NCBI RefSeq assembly: GCF_002138415.1
Contig: NZ_CP015612.1
Location: 350,001 to 414,000 of the forward strand
Source: Stenotrophomonas maltophilia
GTDB taxonomy: Bacteria > Pseudomonadota > Gammaproteobacteria > Xanthomonadales > Xanthomonadaceae
Length of the DNA: 64,000 bases
Direction: 5' to 3'
Positions 9,905 to 20,281 of the stretch are shown here, one piece after another. Every line of letters begins with the position of its first letter. The stretch's first letter is position 1. The translations under genes and the position numbers were made by a program. The notes under the pieces were generated by a model, which worked only from the letters and a program-made list of their open reading frames with translations, had not been told where the DNA came from and did no database searches.

Positions 9905-10501
9905 ATGAACCTGTCCGATCCGAACTTCCAGCTGGAGCTGGCTGCCAACATCGCCGTCGCCGGCTCGATCTTGCTGGCCGGTCGCAACAACGTGCACACC
10001 TGGTGGCTGGGCATCGTCGGCTGCGCATTGTTTGCTGCCGTGTTCGAACGATCGCATCTGTATGCAGACATGGTGCTGCAGTTCTTCTTCATCGCCATCA
10101 GCGTGCTGGGCTGGTGGCAATGGCTGCGTGGTGACCATGGCGCGCCGCTGCCGATCACCGCGCTGCGCCCGCGTGCATGGGCCTGGCTGGCACCGTTGGC
10201 GGTGGTGGCCACGTTCGGCTACGGCTGGATGCTGACCCGCCTGACCCATGCCTATGCGCCGTATATCGATTCGGCGGTGCTGGTGTTGAGTGTGATCGCG
10301 CAGATCCTGATGATGCGACGCAAGCTGGAATCGTGGTGGGTGTGGCTGCTGGTGAACACCGTTGCCGTGCCGCTGTACTACAGCCGTGGCCTGCACCTGA
10401 CTTCGATCCTGTATGTGGGCTTCTGGATCAATGCGCTGGTGGCCTTGCGCCATTGGCGGCACCTGATGCACGAGGCCAGGGCGGCCGATGCCGCTGCCTG
10501 A
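9905..10501 (+). CDS. pnuC: PnuC-type nicotinamide riboside transporter
   Basis: PnuC moves nicotinamide riboside across the inner membrane by facilitated diffusion driven by later phosphorylation. The 198-residue protein has seven or so hydrophobic segments. It carries Trp-rich signatures common in the family (LGWWQWLRG, ESWWVWLLVN). I start at 9905 (MNLSDP); an upstream in-frame ATG at 9848 would add 19 residues overlapping a degenerate repeat. The end overlaps nadR by 14 bases, so the two are translationally coupled. This supports a role in NAD precursor salvage. Confidence 0.9.
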   Translation: MNLSDPNFQLELAANIAVAGSILLAGRNNVHTWWLGIVGCALFAAVFERSHLYADMVLQFFFIAISVLGWWQWLRGDHGAPLPITALRPRAWAWLAPLAVVATFGYGWMLTRLTHAYAPYIDSAVLVLSVIAQILMMRRKLESWWVWLLVNTVAVPLYYSRGLHLTSILYVGFWINALVALRHWRHLMHEARAADAAA

Positions 10502-11561
10502 GCGCGTGGCACGCGGCCTGGTGGTGGGCAAGTTCTGCCCGCTGCATCTGGGTCACGAACGCCTGATCGAATTCGCCGCCACGCGCTGTACGCAGCTGCT
10601 GGTGATCGGCTGGTCGCAGCCGGGCTTTGCCGGCTACAGTGCCGAGCGCCGCGAGCGCTGGCTGCGTACGCGTTTCCCGCAGGCGACGGTAGCGGTGCTG
10701 GATGACGCGCGACTGGCGGCGTTGTGCACGCAGCACGGTTTGCCAGTGCGAACGCTGCCGCAGGACAGTGATGACGAACAGGTGCAGCGCGACTTTACCG
10801 CCTGGCTGTGCCTGAACCTGTTCGGTGGGCCGGTGCAGGCGGTGTACACCGGTGAGGACTACGGCGACGGCTTCGCGCAGGCGCTGACGGCGCACTTCGG
10901 CGTGCCGGTACGTCATGAACGGCGCGAGCGTACGCGGGACATCGGCCAGGCCTGTGGCACCAAGCTGCGCACCGACCCGCATGTGCATCGCCATGGCCTC
11001 GCACCGCAGGTGTACGCGGACTACGTGCAGCGCGTGGCGTTCATCGGGGGCGAGTCCAGCGGCAAGACCACGTTGGCCCGCGTGCTGGCCGAGCGTCTGC
11101 AGACCGCCTGGGTGCCGGAGTATGGCCGCACCCTGTGGGAGCAGCAGGGCGGAGAACTGACGCCGGACGATCTGATTCGCATCGCAATGGCACAGCCGCA
11201 GCACGAAGACGAAGCCGCACGGCATGCGCATCGCTGGCTGTTCTGCGATACCACGCCGCGGGTGACGCTGGGCTACAGCGGCTGGATGTTCGGCACGGCA
11301 CCGGAACCGTTGCGGCAGGCGGCACGACGACGCTACGACCTGCTGTTCCTGTGCGCACCGGATATTCCGTTCGACCAGGATGGCACGCGCGTGGGCGAAG
11401 CCTTCCGGGCGCAGCAGCATGCGTGGTACCTGACGCAGCTGCAGGTAGAGGGGGTCGAGTACGTGTTGCTGGAGGGCGATCTGGAGACGCGCATCGCACG
11501 CGTGCAGAGCGAGCTGGCGCAGCGGGCGGACAACCGGTTCAGTGTCGCCTCGCCGCTGTAG
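10488..11561 (+). CDS. nadR: NadR-type NMN adenylyltransferase / ribosylnicotinamide kinase
   Basis: This is a two-domain NAD salvage enzyme. The N-terminal nucleotidyltransferase domain shows GKFCPLHLGH with the H-x-G-H motif at residues 20-23. The C-terminal kinase domain has a Walker A motif GGESSGKT at about 187-194. The 357-residue protein starts right at the nucleotidyltransferase fold, so it lacks the N-terminal DNA-binding domain of enterobacterial NadR and should not act as a repressor. Overlap with pnuC implies coupled uptake and phosphorylation of nicotinamide riboside. Its TAG stop codon is part of a GTAG repeat. Confidence 0.92.
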   Translation: MPLPERVARGLVVGKFCPLHLGHERLIEFAATRCTQLLVIGWSQPGFAGYSAERRERWLRTRFPQATVAVLDDARLAALCTQHGLPVRTLPQDSDDEQVQRDFTAWLCLNLFGGPVQAVYTGEDYGDGFAQALTAHFGVPVRHERRERTRDIGQACGTKLRTDPHVHRHGLAPQVYADYVQRVAFIGGESSGKTTLARVLAERLQTAWVPEYGRTLWEQQGGELTPDDLIRIAMAQPQHEDEAARHAHRWLFCDTTPRVTLGYSGWMFGTAPEPLRQAARRRYDLLFLCAPDIPFDQDGTRVGEAFRAQQHAWYLTQLQVEGVEYVLLEGDLETRIARVQSELAQRADNRFSVASPL

Positions 11562-11616
11562 AGCCGAGCCCATGCTCGGCTTGCATGGTGCAGCCGGGCG
11601 TAGGCTCGGCTCTACA
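11558..11616. repeat. SMAG dimer at the nadR stop codon
   Basis: GTAGAGCCGAGC-CCAT-GCTCGGCTT is followed by the facing copy ending GGCTCGGCTCTAC. The GTAG of the left copy contains the nadR stop codon (11559-11561). Confidence 0.85.
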
Positions 11617-11632
11617 GGAAGCAGAAGCACAA

Positions 11633-11658
11633 AAAACCCCGCTTTCGCGGGGTTTTTC
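11633..11658. terminator. Bidirectional terminator between nadR and putA
   Basis: The stem CCCCGC / GCGGGG is flanked by AAAAAA on the left and TTTTT on the right, so it can end transcripts from both convergent genes. Confidence 0.88.
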
Positions 11659-11680
11659 GTTTATCGCATCAACCGGGCGA

Positions 11681-14600
11681 TCAGTCGCCCAGGGTCAGCA
11701 GCGAGGCGTTGCCACCGGCGGCGGTGGTGTTCACCGTCACCGTCTTTTCGGTGGCGAAGCGCAGCAGGTAGTGCGGGCCGCCGGCCTTCGGGCCGGTGCC
11801 GGACAGGCCCTGGCCGCCGAACGGCTGCACGCCGACCACCGCGCCGATCTGGTTGCGGTTGACGTAGACGTTGCCGACATGGACGCCGTTGCTGATGCGG
11901 TCGACGGTTTCGTCGATGCGCGAATGCACGCCCAGGGTCAGGCCGTAGCCGGTGGCGTTGATCTGGTCGATCACTGCGTCCAGCTGATCGCCCTTCCAGC
12001 GGATGACGTGCAGCACCGGACCAAACACTTCCTTCTGCAGCTGGCCCAGGTCCTTCAGTTCGTACGCGCGCGGTGCGAAGAAGGTGCCGTTGGCGGCTTC
12101 GGCAGACAGTTCGGCAGCGGCGATCAGGCGCGCTTCGCGGTCCATGCGCTCGGCGTGATCCTGCAGGATCTTCAGCGCATCGGCATCGATCACCGGGCCG
12201 ACGTCGGTGGACAGCAGGCCGGGGTTGCCGACCTTCAGTTCCTTCATCGCACCGGCCAGCATGGTCATCACCTTGTCGGCGATGTCGTCCTGCACGAACA
12301 GCACGCGCGCGGCCGAGCAACGCTGGCCGGCGGAAGTGAAGGCCGAACCGATCGCGTCCTTGACCAGCTGTTCCGGCAGCGCCGAGGAATCGGCGATGAA
12401 GGCGTTCTGGCCGCCGGTCTCGGCAATCAGCACGCCGATGGCGGCGTCACGGGCGGCCATCGCGCGGTTGATCGCACGGGCGGTGTCGGTGGAGCCGGTG
12501 AAGGCCACACCGGCCACGCGCGGGTCGGCGGTCAGCGCGGCACCGACGGTGGCGCCGTCGCCCGGCAGGAACTGCACCACCTCGGCCGGCACGCCGGCGT
12601 CGTGCAGCAGCTTCACCGCGTAGTAGCCGATCAGGTTGGTCTGCTCGGCCGGCTTGGCGATGACGCTGTTGCCGGCGGCCAGTGCAGCAGCCACCTGGCC
12701 CAGGAAGATGGCCAGCGGGAAGTTCCACGGGCTGATGCAGACGAACACGCCGCGGCCGTGCAGCTGCAGCTCGTTGGACTCACCGGTCGGGCTCGGCAGC
12801 TTCTCGGCGTGGCTGAACTGCTCGCGCGCCTGCTTGGCGTAGTAGCGCAGGAAATCCACGGCTTCGCGCACTTCGGCGATGCTGTCGGGCAGGCTCTTGC
12901 CGGCTTCCTTCACGCACAGCGCCATGAACTCCGGCATGCGCGCTTCCAGCTGGTCGGCAGCGTGCTCGAGGATGGCGGCGCGGCTGGCGGCCGGGGTACG
13001 GTTCCAGGCCGGCTGCGCGGCCACGGCATTGGCCAGGGCCTTCTGCACGGTGGCGGCATCGGCGGCCAGCCACTGGCCGACCACTTCGCGGGTGTCGGCC
13101 GGGTTGGTCACCGGCAGCGCGGCGCCGGCCGGGTTCGCACCCGGCACCAGCGGAGCGGCCTGCCAGGGCTTGACGGCTGCGTTGAGCTGCTCGGCCAGGG
13201 CGCGCAGTTCGTTGTCGTTGGCGAGGTTGGCGCCCATGGAGTTCTTCCTGTCGTGGTTCTGGCTGCGCAGCAGGTCAACCGGCAGCGGGATCTTGGGATG
13301 CGGAATCGATTCGAACGAGGCGACCATCTCGACCGGATCACGGATCAGGTCGGCGATCGGCACGCGCTCGTCGGTGATGCGGTTGACGAAGCTGGAGTTG
13401 GCGCCGTTTTCCAGCAGGCGACGCACCAGGTACGGCAGCAGGTCTTCATGCGAACCGACCGGCGCGTACACGCGGCAGGGCAGGTTCAAGCGGTCGGCCG
13501 GCACCACTTCGGCATACAGGTCGTCGCCCATGCCGTGTAGCTTCTGGTGCTCGTACACGCCGCCATTGGCGATGCTGCGCACGGCCGCGATGGTGTGCGC
13601 GTTGTGCGTGGCGAACATCGGATAGATCGCGTCGGCATGGGTGAACAGACGCTTCGCGCAGGCCAAATACGACACGTCGGTGTTCTGCTTGCGGGTGAAC
13701 ACCGGGTAGCCCGGATAGCCTTCGATCTGCGCGCGCTTGATCTCGGCGTCCCAGTAGGCGCCCTTGACCAGGCGCACCTGCAGGCGGCGCCCGGCGCGGC
13801 GCGCCATGTCGGCCAGGTGGTCGATCGTGTACGGGGTGCGCTTCTGGTAGGCCTGCACGACCACGCCGAAGCCATCCCATCCGGCCAGCGAGGGATCGCC
13901 GAACACCTGTTCGATGATGTCCAGCGACAGTTCCAGGCGGTCGGATTCTTCGGCGTCAACGGTGCAGCCGATGCCGTAGCTCTTGGCCAGCTGCGCCAGT
14001 TCCAGCACGCCCGGCACCAGGTCCGTCAGCACGCGCTCGCGCTTGGCGTGCTCGTAGCGCGGGTACAGCGCCGACAGCTTGATCGAGATGCCCGGGGCGT
14101 TGTTGACGTCGCCGTCCGGACGGCCGCCGCGTGCCTTGTGATCGCCGCCGATGGCGTGGATCGCACGACGGTAGTCTTCCAGATAGCGCAGCGCGTCCTT
14201 CATGGTCAGCGCGCCTTCGCCCAGCATGTCGAAGGAGTAGCGGTAGTTCGCGTTGTCGCCCTTGTGCGAGCGCGACAGCGCTTCGCTGATGGTGCGGCCC
14301 ATGACGAACTGGTGGCCCATGATCTTCATCGCCTGGCGCACGGCCAGGCGCACCACCGGCTCACCCACGCGGCCGACCAGGCGCTTGAACGCGCTGGGCG
14401 CATCGGCGCGGGTGGCGTCGTTCATCTGCACCAGCTTGCCGGTCAGCATCAGGCCCCAGGTGGAGGCGTTGACCAGCACCGAGTCGCTGCCGCCCAGATG
14501 CTTTTCCCAGTCGGCATCGGCCAGCTTGTCGCGGATCAGCTTGTCGGCGGTGTCCTGGTCCGGAATGCGCAGCAGCGCTTCGGCCACGCACATCAGCAGC

Positions 14601-14899
14601 ACGCCTTCCTCGCTGCCCAGGTCGTACTGGCGCATGAAGGCTTCGATCGCGCCCTGGTCCTTGGCACGCACGCGCACGCGGCCGACAAGGTCGGCGGCCA
14701 GCGCCTGCACCCTGGCCTGCTCTTCGGCCGGCAGGCGGGCCTGCGCCAGCAGTTCGCGGACGTGGCTGGCCTCGTCCTTCAACCAGGCATCGGTGATGGC
14801 CTGGCGGAACGGGTTGGGGGGCGCCGGCAGTTCCGGCGACAGCAGCGCGCCGGGACGCGGAGCGTCGTGGGCGGCAGGGGAGGAGGAAGGTGCGTTCAT
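11681..14899 (-). CDS. putA: Bifunctional proline dehydrogenase / L-glutamate gamma-semialdehyde dehydrogenase
   Basis: PutA oxidises proline to glutamate in two steps, passing electrons to the quinone pool in the first and making NADH in the second. The protein is 1072 residues from MNAPSSS; an in-frame ATG 13 codons upstream also exists. The proline dehydrogenase barrel lies at roughly residues 200-500 (ISIKLSALYPRY, LVKGAYWDAEIK, YAPVGSHEDLLPYLVRRL). The aldehyde dehydrogenase domain follows (GVFVCISPWNFPLAI, ETGGQNAFI, and the catalytic Cys in GQRCSAAR). Compared with the 1320-residue E. coli protein it lacks the N-terminal ribbon-helix-helix DNA-binding domain and the extra C-terminal domain, so it should not repress itself. 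It is convergent with nadR and divergent from the cytochrome oxidase cluster. Confidence 0.96.
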   Translation of the reverse strand: MNAPSSSPAAHDAPRPGALLSPELPAPPNPFRQAITDAWLKDEASHVRELLAQARLPAEEQARVQALAADLVGRVRVRAKDQGAIEAFMRQYDLGSEEGVLLMCVAEALLRIPDQDTADKLIRDKLADADWEKHLGGSDSVLVNASTWGLMLTGKLVQMNDATRADAPSAFKRLVGRVGEPVVRLAVRQAMKIMGHQFVMGRTISEALSRSHKGDNANYRYSFDMLGEGALTMKDALRYLEDYRRAIHAIGGDHKARGGRPDGDVNNAPGISIKLSALYPRYEHAKRERVLTDLVPGVLELAQLAKSYGIGCTVDAEESDRLELSLDIIEQVFGDPSLAGWDGFGVVVQAYQKRTPYTIDHLADMARRAGRRLQVRLVKGAYWDAEIKRAQIEGYPGYPVFTRKQNTDVSYLACAKRLFTHADAIYPMFATHNAHTIAAVRSIANGGVYEHQKLHGMGDDLYAEVVPADRLNLPCRVYAPVGSHEDLLPYLVRRLLENGANSSFVNRITDERVPIADLIRDPVEMVASFESIPHPKIPLPVDLLRSQNHDRKNSMGANLANDNELRALAEQLNAAVKPWQAAPLVPGANPAGAALPVTNPADTREVVGQWLAADAATVQKALANAVAAQPAWNRTPAASRAAILEHAADQLEARMPEFMALCVKEAGKSLPDSIAEVREAVDFLRYYAKQAREQFSHAEKLPSPTGESNELQLHGRGVFVCISPWNFPLAIFLGQVAAALAAGNSVIAKPAEQTNLIGYYAVKLLHDAGVPAEVVQFLPGDGATVGAALTADPRVAGVAFTGSTDTARAINRAMAARDAAIGVLIAETGGQNAFIADSSALPEQLVKDAIGSAFTSAGQRCSAARVLFVQDDIADKVMTMLAGAMKELKVGNPGLLSTDVGPVIDADALKILQDHAERMDREARLIAAAELSAEAANGTFFAPRAYELKDLGQLQKEVFGPVLHVIRWKGDQLDAVIDQINATGYGLTLGVHSRIDETVDRISNGVHVGNVYVNRNQIGAVVGVQPFGGQGLSGTGPKAGGPHYLLRFATEKTVTVNTTAAGGNASLLTLGD

Positions 14900-15005
14900 G
14901 CCGGTCCGGCCAGTGGAAAACTTGGCGATTTTAATCATTTTTGCGGGTTGCGGAAGTGCCCCGCAGCCACCTTCGTGAAGTGCTGATAGCCACTAGCTGC
15001 GGTCG

Positions 15006-15046
15006 ATTCAGCGTGTTCAGCAAGCTCGACATAATTTGTGCTGAAT
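15006..15046. promoter_or_regulatory. TTCAGC half-sites in the putA / cytochrome oxidase divergent region
   Basis: TTCAGC occurs at 15007-15012 and 15016-15021 and its inverse GCTGAA at 15040-15045, the outer pair extending to ATTCAGC/GCTGAAT. The 274-base gap between the putA and DUF2244 starts is otherwise featureless. This might be a regulator site for putA, for which Lrp-family activators are common, but that is a guess. Confidence 0.25.
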
Positions 15047-15173
15047 TCGTCATTCGTGCCGCCGACCCCTTGCTGTGTTGCAGCATGGGAAAAAGTGTGA
15101 ATGCACCCTTGCTACCGGCGAGAGGGCGGGGCTACCATCGAGACGTTTCCCGCGGCAGGAACGCGGTTGCGAC

Positions 15174-15650
15174 ATGATCGAGGTGCTTCCAGCTCCGGAT
15201 GGGTCAGGTACGCAGCTGCGGCTGCGTCCCCCACGGGCGCTCGATGCCCGGCAGTTCGTCCTGTTGTTCACCGTGTTGTCGGGTGCGATGTGGCTGGTGT
15301 CCGCCCTCGGGTGGTTGGCCGGCAATGCATTCGCCCCCCTGTTCGCGCTGCTGTACAGCCTGGTGCTGGCGGCGGCACTGCGTGCCTTGTGGCGCAGTGG
15401 TGAACGGCAGGAGGAGATCCGGGTAGTGCCGGCGTACGTGGAGGTCATCCCCGTACCCGGTGGATCGCCGGTGTTCCGGGCCCACCCCCACTGGGTGCGC
15501 CTGCTCACCGACGACGAGAGGGTCCGGCTGGCATCCAGCGGCCGGCAGGTGGAGGTGGGGAGTTTCCTCGCGCCGGCCGAACGTCAGACGCTTGCAGAGA
15601 CACTTGAAAGCTTGCTCGCCGCCAGCGATGGCGGCAACCGACGACGCTAA
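15174..15650 (+). CDS. DUF2244 domain-containing integral membrane protein
   Basis: This 158-residue protein has two adjacent hydrophobic segments near residues 25-70 and a soluble C-terminal half with HPHWVRLLTDDERV. DUF2244 proteins are commonly found beside aa3-type cytochrome c oxidase genes, as here, and may take part in its assembly; the role is not established. I start at MIEVLPAP (15174). Its stop lies 11 bases before the ctaC start, so it is likely the first gene of the oxidase operon. Confidence 0.82.
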   Translation: MIEVLPAPDGSGTQLRLRPPRALDARQFVLLFTVLSGAMWLVSALGWLAGNAFAPLFALLYSLVLAAALRALWRSGERQEEIRVVPAYVEVIPVPGGSPVFRAHPHWVRLLTDDERVRLASSGRQVEVGSFLAPAERQTLAETLESLLAASDGGNRRR

Positions 15651-15661
15651 GGGTCTAGGCA

Positions 15662-16615
15662 ATGAAGCAAAGCAGCAGGTGGGGCACGAAGTGCGTTGCA
15701 GCGGTCACCGCCATGGTGGCCGGGGGACTGATGCCGGTGTTGGCCTGGGCCCAGGCGGCCGATCCCAAACCGTGGCAGCTGAACATGGGCAAGGGGGTGA
15801 CCCAGACCTCGCGCCTGGCCTGGGAATCGAACAATCTCTCGTTGATCATCTGCACGGTGATCGGCGTCATCGTGTTCGGGGCGATGGCCTACGCCATCTT
15901 CAAGTTCCGCAAATCCAAGGGTGCGGTCGCCGCCACCTTCAGCCACAACACCAAGGCCGAGATCATCTGGACGGTGATCCCGGTGATCATCCTGATCGTG
16001 ATGGCATGGCCGGCCACGGCCAACCTGATCAAGATGTACGACACCCGCGATGCCGAGATGACGGTCAAGGTCACCGGCTACCAGTGGATGTGGAAGTACG
16101 AGTATCTCGGCGAGAACGTCACCTTCACCAGCCGCCTGGACCGCGAGTCCGACCGCGTGCGGCAAAGTGGCATCGTGCCGACCCGCGAGAGCCATCCGCA
16201 CTACCTGCTGGATGTCGACAACCGCCTGGTGCTGCCGGTCGATACCAAGGTGCGTTTCGTCATCACCTCCGATGACGTGATCCACGCCTGGTGGGTGCCG
16301 GCGCTGGGCTGGAAGCAGGACGCCATCCCCGGTTTCATCAATGAAGCCTGGACCAGCATCGAGCAGCCCGGCGTCTACCGCGGCCAGTGCGCCGAGCTGT
16401 GCGGCAAGGACCACGGCTTCATGCCGATCGTGGTCGAGGCGGTGTCCAAGGAAGAGTTCAAGCAGTGGCTGGCGCAGCGCAAGCCGGCGCCGCCTGCTGA
16501 GCCGGCGACGCCTGCGGCACCTGCCGAACCGACGGCACCGACGGGCGAGGCACCAGCTGCGCCTGCTGCTGCAGAAGCAGGCAGCGCGCCTGCCACCGCG
16601 GCCAGCGGAGCGTGA
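15662..16615 (+). CDS. ctaC: Cytochrome c oxidase subunit II
   Basis: Subunit II takes electrons from cytochrome c through the CuA centre. The 317-residue protein has a signal peptide (to about residue 30), two transmembrane helices (about 58-80 and 100-122) and a periplasmic cupredoxin domain. The CuA ligands are all visible: H208 (VIHAWW), C243, C247, H251 and M254 in CAELCGKDHGFM. The aromatic electron-entry motif GYQWMWKYEY is at 139-148. The last ~50 residues are a Pro/Ala-rich tail of low complexity without a cytochrome c domain. Confidence 0.97.
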   Translation: MKQSSRWGTKCVAAVTAMVAGGLMPVLAWAQAADPKPWQLNMGKGVTQTSRLAWESNNLSLIICTVIGVIVFGAMAYAIFKFRKSKGAVAATFSHNTKAEIIWTVIPVIILIVMAWPATANLIKMYDTRDAEMTVKVTGYQWMWKYEYLGENVTFTSRLDRESDRVRQSGIVPTRESHPHYLLDVDNRLVLPVDTKVRFVITSDDVIHAWWVPALGWKQDAIPGFINEAWTSIEQPGVYRGQCAELCGKDHGFMPIVVEAVSKEEFKQWLAQRKPAPPAEPATPAAPAEPTAPTGEAPAAPAAAEAGSAPATAASGA

Positions 16616-16674
16616 TGTAAAGCCCGCAGCCGTTCGCGGCCGCGGTGACAACCGATTCTGAGAGGTGTTTTGCA

Positions 16675-18282
<1,608 letters not shown>

Positions 18283-18290
18283 GGTGGGGC

Positions 18291-18509
18291 ATGCATAACG
18301 AGAGCCCGCTGCAGACCTGTAGAGTCGAGCCATGCTCGACTGACGAAAAGCAGCCGAGCATGGCTCGGCTCTACAACAGCCCGGGCGACACCCCGGAAAA
18401 CGGCATCGAACTGCAACGCCAGCGTGCCAGACGCACGGCGATGTGGGTCGGCGCCATCGCCGTGCTGGTCTACGTCGGCTTCATCCTCAGCGGGGTGATC
18501 GGCCGATGA
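18291..18509 (+). CDS. Small single-pass membrane protein in the cytochrome oxidase operon, with a GTAG repeat inside its reading frame
   Basis: The 72-residue protein begins 8 bases after ctaD behind a strong GAGGTGGGG site and ends with ATGA overlap to ctaG. Residues 50-70 form one transmembrane helix preceded by a basic stretch (RQRARR). Small proteins of this build occur at this place in other oxidase operons and are thought to help assembly; the role here is inferred from position. Residues 10-28 are encoded by a 56-bp SMAG dimer (18319-18374). An internal ATG inside the repeat at 18360 could be an alternative start giving a 49-residue product. Confidence 0.7.
   Translation: MHNESPLQTCRVEPCSTDEKQPSMARLYNSPGDTPENGIELQRQRARRTAMWVGAIAVLVYVGFILSGVIGR
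18319..18374. repeat. SMAG dimer within a coding region
   Basis: GTAGAGTCGAGC-CAT-GCTCGACT is followed after a short spacer by AGCCGAGCATGGCTCGGCTCTAC. Both hairpins and the terminal GTAG/CTAC are intact, yet the frame of the surrounding small gene stays open through it. Confidence 0.88.
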
Positions 18510-19096
18510 GCGAGGCACCGGCCAGCACGCCGTCACGCAGTGCGGGGCTGCCGCGCCTGATCGGTGTGGCGGTGGCGGTGTTCCTGCTCACGTTCTCGCT
18601 GGTACCGCTGTACCGCATCGCCTGCGAGAAGGTGTTCGGTGTGCGCCTGGAGCGCGGCCCCGGTGGCGAAGCCAGTGCAGGTGCCGCGGCCGGCAAGCGC
18701 ACTGTGCGCGTGGAGTTCGATGGCGGCGTCAATTCGCGCCTGCCGTGGTCGTTCCATCCTGAGCAGCTGACCATGGACGTGGTGCCCGGCGAACTCAACG
18801 AGGCGCTGTACTTCGCCCGCAACGACAGCGCGGCTGCCGTGGTCGGCAGCGCGGTACCTTCGGTGGCGCCGGCGCGTGCGTCGGGCTTCTTCAGCAAGAC
18901 CGAGTGTTTCTGTTTCACCGCGCAGACGCTGCAGGCCGGCGAGAAGCGCGACATGCCGGTGCGCTTCATCGTCGATCCGGACCTGCCGCCGGAGATCAGG
19001 ACGATCACCTTGTCCTACACCTTCTACCGCAACGACGCGCTGTCCGATCGGCTGGCCCCGGCCGCCACCTCGGAAGGCGCGCACGCCGCACCCTGA
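18506..19096 (+). CDS. ctaG: Cytochrome c oxidase assembly protein CtaG (Cox11 family)
   Basis: Cox11/CtaG delivers copper to the CuB site of subunit I. The 196-residue protein starts at MSEAPAST, overlapping the previous stop by the ATGA arrangement. One N-terminal transmembrane helix (about residues 15-35, with CEKVFGV just after) anchors a periplasmic domain. The copper-binding pair is visible in [11 protein letters not shown]. The end is 13 bases before ctaE. The set ctaC-ctaD-small-ctaG-ctaE is a standard order. Confidence 0.95.
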   Translation: MSEAPASTPSRSAGLPRLIGVAVAVFLLTFSLVPLYRIACEKVFGVRLERGPGGEASAGAAAGKRTVRVEFDGGVNSRLPWSFHPEQLTMDVVPGELNEALYFARNDSAAAVVGSAVPSVAPARASGFFSKTECFCFTAQTLQAGEKRDMPVRFIVDPDLPPEIRTITLSYTFYRNDALSDRLAPAATSEGAHAAP

Positions 19097-19109
19097 CCCG
19101 GATACCGAC

Positions 19110-19985
19110 ATGGCCCAGACACCGACCGACGCCAACGTGTACTTCGTCCCGGCCCAGAGCAAATGGCCGTTCGTGGGTTCCATCGCGATGATGGTGACCA
19201 TGGTGGGCGTGGCCAGCTGGCTCAACGATGCCAGCTGGGGACGCTGGACGTTCTACATCGGCATCGCGATGCTGGTGCTGACCCTGTTCTGGTGGTTCAG
19301 CGACGTGGTGCGCGAATCGCAGGCGGGCAACTACAACCATCAGGTCGATGGCTCGTTCCGGATGGGGATGATCTGGTTCATCTTCTCCGAGGTGATGTTC
19401 TTCGGTGCGTTCTTCGGCGCACTGTTCTACACCCGCAACCTGGGCCTGTCGTGGCTCAGCGGCGAAGGCCGCGGGGTGATGACCAACGAGCTGCTCTGGC
19501 AGGGCTATTCCGCAGGTTGGCCGACCAATGGCCCGGCGGCGATCGGTGGCGCATTCCAGACCATTCCGGCCTGGGGCCTGCCGCTGATCAACACGTTGAT
19601 CCTGCTGACCTCCGGTGTGACCCTGACCATCGCCCACCATGCACTGAAGGCCGGCAACCGCCGCCAGCTGCTGATCTGGCTGGGCCTGACCGTGGTGCTC
19701 GGCCTCGGCTTCCTGACCCTGCAGGCGGAGGAGTACATCCACGCCTACAAGGAACTGAACCTGACGCTCGGCTCGGGCATCTACGGTTCGACGTTCTTCA
19801 TGCTGACCGGCTTCCACGGCGCGCACGTGCTGCTGGGCACGATCATGCTGATCGTGATGTGGCTGCGCTCGGCCAAGGGGCACTTCACCCGCGACAACCA
19901 TTTCGGTTTCGAAGCCGCCGCATGGTACTGGCACTTCGTCGACGTGGTGTGGCTGATGCTCTTCATGTTCGTCTACGTGCTTTGA
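19110..19985 (+). CDS. ctaE: Cytochrome c oxidase subunit III
   Basis: Subunit III stabilises the oxidase and its proton uptake. The 291-residue protein begins MAQTPTDANVYFVPAQ and shows seven transmembrane helices. Typical motifs include FIFSEVMFFGAFFGALFY, the segment with QAEEYIHAYKE and the C-terminal AAAWYWHFVDVVWLMLF. Translation starts 13 bases after ctaG. Confidence 0.97.
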   Translation: MAQTPTDANVYFVPAQSKWPFVGSIAMMVTMVGVASWLNDASWGRWTFYIGIAMLVLTLFWWFSDVVRESQAGNYNHQVDGSFRMGMIWFIFSEVMFFGAFFGALFYTRNLGLSWLSGEGRGVMTNELLWQGYSAGWPTNGPAAIGGAFQTIPAWGLPLINTLILLTSGVTLTIAHHALKAGNRRQLLIWLGLTVVLGLGFLTLQAEEYIHAYKELNLTLGSGIYGSTFFMLTGFHGAHVLLGTIMLIVMWLRSAKGHFTRDNHFGFEAAAWYWHFVDVVWLMLFMFVYVL

Positions 19986-20005
19986 CCGCGCACGCATCGG
20001 TGGCC

Positions 20006-20224
20006 TCAGCCGCCGATGCCGTGCGGTTTGATCCAACCCATGTAGATGCTCACGATCACCAGCAGGATCAACGCCACCGATACCGCGATGCGGCGGGTCA
20101 GTGCGTTGACCGTGCGCTTGGTCTGGCCGCGGTCGACCAGCAGGTAGTAGAGGCCGGCGCCCAGATTCCAGACGATGACAATCAGAAACGCGATTACCAG
20201 CAGGGTCTTCAACGAATCACTCAT
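20006..20224 (-). CDS. Twin transmembrane protein (DUF2909 family)
   Basis: This small protein of 72 residues has two hydrophobic helices (about 8-30 and 45-63) joined by a basic loop (DRGQTKRTVNALTRR). This matches the DUF2909 family, often encoded between ctaE and SURF1 in oxidase clusters. It lies on the opposite strand to its neighbours, convergent with ctaE and divergent from SURF1. The start at 20224 was chosen because longer readings run into the SURF1 coding region. Function unknown. Confidence 0.78.
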   Translation of the reverse strand: MSDSLKTLLVIAFLIVIVWNLGAGLYYLLVDRGQTKRTVNALTRRIAVSVALILLVIVSIYMGWIKPHGIGG

Positions 20225-20281
20225 GCGCGGCTCGAGGGCAGGGTGGATGGGCCTATCTGACCGCGTTTGCGCGGACTTGTC

